From the NCBI GenBank assembly GCA_965368585.1, contig CBDUNM010000064.1:1-24690 (forward strand): a stretch of DNA of 24,690 bases, read 5' to 3'. A program made the translations under genes and the position numbers. The first letter of the stretch is position 1. Every line of letters begins with the position of its first letter. The notes below the pieces were generated by a model, which saw only the letters and a list, made by a program, of their open reading frames with translations, was not told where the DNA came from and ran no database searches. This DNA comes from JARRQB01 sp965368585 (GTDB lineage Bacteria; Pseudomonadota; Gammaproteobacteria; Chromatiales; Chromatiaceae). Below are positions 23,668 to 24,690 of this stretch, in pieces.

Positions 23668-24138
23668 GTGCATAGAACCTTGTTGTTTCTGGCGACCCAT
23701 CTGGCCGCCGTCGTGCTGGGTTTCGTTGTCGGCATCTACACGCTGCCCATCATCACCGCGCCCGATGCACCGTCGGCTGCGCAAGTTGCGGCGCACGCCA
23801 GCCAGGCGCGGTTTACAGGCCGCTTTCGCCGCGATCTCAAAGGCAGTGATTTCCTTCACTGGGGTGACGGCGAGGTGTCGATCGGCCAACGGCGTATTTC
23901 ATTGGCCGGTGAAATCTCGCCGGGACCCGACTACCGCTTGTACCTGTCCCCCGTATTCGTCGAAACCGAGGCGGAATTCATGCGGTCGAAGAATCGCATG
24001 GTCGAGGTCGGCGACGTCAAGACCTTCGACAACTTCGTCGTAGAAGTGCCCGGATCGATTGACGTCAGCGAATACAGCACGGTCGTGGTCTGGTGCGAAT
24101 CCTTCGGTGAATTCATCACCGCCGCCGAGTACGATTAA
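23668..24138 (+). CDS. membrane-anchored DM13-domain protein
   Basis: The 156-residue protein starts at GTG 23668 with an N-terminal hydrophobic segment (about 4-28) that is probably an uncleaved anchor or signal. A DM13 domain follows (about 50-155), with ISPGPDYRLYLSP, VEVGDVKTFDNFVVEVPG and a C-terminal SEYSTVVVWCESFGEFITAA that carries the family's conserved Cys. DM13 domains have been proposed to take part in electron transfer or redox chemistry outside the cytoplasm. Only a weak G-rich site precedes the GTG. It closes the run that begins with the thioredoxin-fold protein, and a shared periplasmic redox role is plausible but unproven. Confidence 0.85.
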   Translation: MHRTLLFLATHLAAVVLGFVVGIYTLPIITAPDAPSAAQVAAHASQARFTGRFRRDLKGSDFLHWGDGEVSIGQRRISLAGEISPGPDYRLYLSPVFVETEAEFMRSKNRMVEVGDVKTFDNFVVEVPGSIDVSEYSTVVVWCESFGEFITAAEYD

Positions 24139-24548
24139 GCCGGAACCGGGTAATACAGCGTACCCTAAGGCCGGGTTCGACGGGCGGAATTGGGCGAAAC
24201 CCGACGCTGGATCACGTGATCGCGATTGATCGTATCAGCCGCCGATTGTGAAGTATTACCAGCAAAAAAAGCACAAGATTTACGTTCGACTTCGCCCGGG
24301 TTCGCTTAATCTGGACGCGTTGGCTTGTTTAGTTTGCTATCGGGGAGTTCAAACTTGGTCGGCTTGACGCGGCGAAATTGAATCTAGCGCGCGGGCACGC
24401 CTGTTCTCAGGGCAGGCCGCGGCCAGCAACTATACTTGTTATCGACGGCCCCGATCGAACTACCCGGACGGGTGTCGCGAGATTGATTGCTTCACCGGGA
24501 TCTTGTTCGGTGAAAAACGTAACGGTGACCAGGGGAGCCAGGCCGAAT
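24139..24548. other. intergenic region with palindromes
   Basis: No gene is evident in these 410 bases. After the DM13 stop there is a GGGTA/TACCC hairpin (24148-24165) and a CGGGTT/AACCCG pair (24172-24203), neither followed by a T-run. A perfect 12-base palindrome GATCACGTGATC lies at 24210-24221. It overlaps TGATCG direct repeats ten bases apart (24217, 24227), the second part of a TGAT-CGT-ATCA palindrome (24227-24237). These may be regulatory for the lipoprotein gene. Confidence 0.45.
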
Positions 24549-24690
24549 ATGTCGAACTGCAGCAGTAGCCTACTGACCGGGCTGATTTTGATCGTCTCAT
24601 TGAGCGGCTGCGTGTCAAATCCGGAAAAATCCGCGCCATTGCCCGACCCTCCGTCCACGACCGCCGCACCGCCGGTAAAACCGGCCGCCA
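24549..24690 (+). CDS. lipoprotein, N-terminal part only (runs off the window)
   Basis: From ATG 24549 the frame stays open to the window edge (47 codons). It encodes a typical lipoprotein signal: a short N-terminus, a hydrophobic core (LLTGLILIV) and the lipobox LSGC with the lipidated Cys near residue 21. A low-complexity Pro/Ala/Thr-rich linker follows, as found at the surface-exposed start of envelope lipoproteins. AGGGGAG lies 11 bases upstream, a slightly long spacing. The functional domain is beyond the window, so the role cannot be named. Confidence 0.7.
   Translation, partial: MSNCSSSLLTGLILIVSLSGCVSNPEKSAPLPDPPSTTAAPPVKPAA

Overview
The window looks like chromosomal DNA of a GC-rich Pseudomonadota species, probably a gammaproteobacterium with methylotrophic ancestry. 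The main reason is a tetrahydromethanopterin/methanofuran (H4MPT/MFR) C1 locus at the left side: pabB, an MfnE-like kinase, a 6-pyruvoyltetrahydropterin-synthase-like gene, a DmrB-type flavoprotein, the DUF6513 pterin-binding gene, fhcB, fhcA, a DUF447 gene, mfnB and a SpeD-like gene. The taxonomy is inference; no rRNA or other marker is present, and no tRNA, CRISPR or transposase gene was seen.

Layout: 1-2482 (+) holds pabB and the MfnE-like kinase, separated by a hairpin-rich gap. 8015-2501 (-) is a compact, overlapping eight-gene operon for H4MPT/MFR synthesis and formyl-MFR chemistry. Three of its genes are damaged. fhcA keeps only its two ends, mfnB has an internal deletion plus frameshifts, and fhcB has a one-base frameshift near its 3' end. 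The operon is preceded by a near-consensus sigma-54 promoter (8045-8061) and a palindrome at upstream-activator distance. The next gene upstream (8179-10122, -) is an AcoR-type sigma-54 activator, so the activator and its likely target sit side by side.

10760-17840 (+) is a four-gene sugar module: a gluconokinase fused to an SMP-30 gluconolactonase, an SDR glucose dehydrogenase-like enzyme, a glycogen-debranching-type alpha-1,6-glucosidase and a large GH63/MGH1-like glucosidase. Together they could turn an alpha-glucan or glucoside into 6-phosphogluconate by way of free glucose, gluconolactone and gluconate.

17943-20143 (+) is an OmpR-type response regulator and its histidine kinase, followed by a secreted spondin-domain protein (20283-20951). 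The regulator promoter region and the spondin promoter region share GTGA motifs repeated every 11 bp, which suggests autoregulation and control of the spondin gene by this pair. 21282-24138 (+) is a tightly coupled run: a thioredoxin-fold protein, a BNR/Asp-box propeller protein, a small four-cysteine protein of unknown function and a DM13-domain protein. A lipoprotein gene begins at 24549 and runs off the right end.

The points most worth a second look are the sigma-54 control of an H4MPT operon whose methanofuran arm is visibly broken, a SpeD-like protein lacking the processing histidine, the kinase-lactonase fusion, and the shared 11-bp operator linking the two-component system to the spondin gene.
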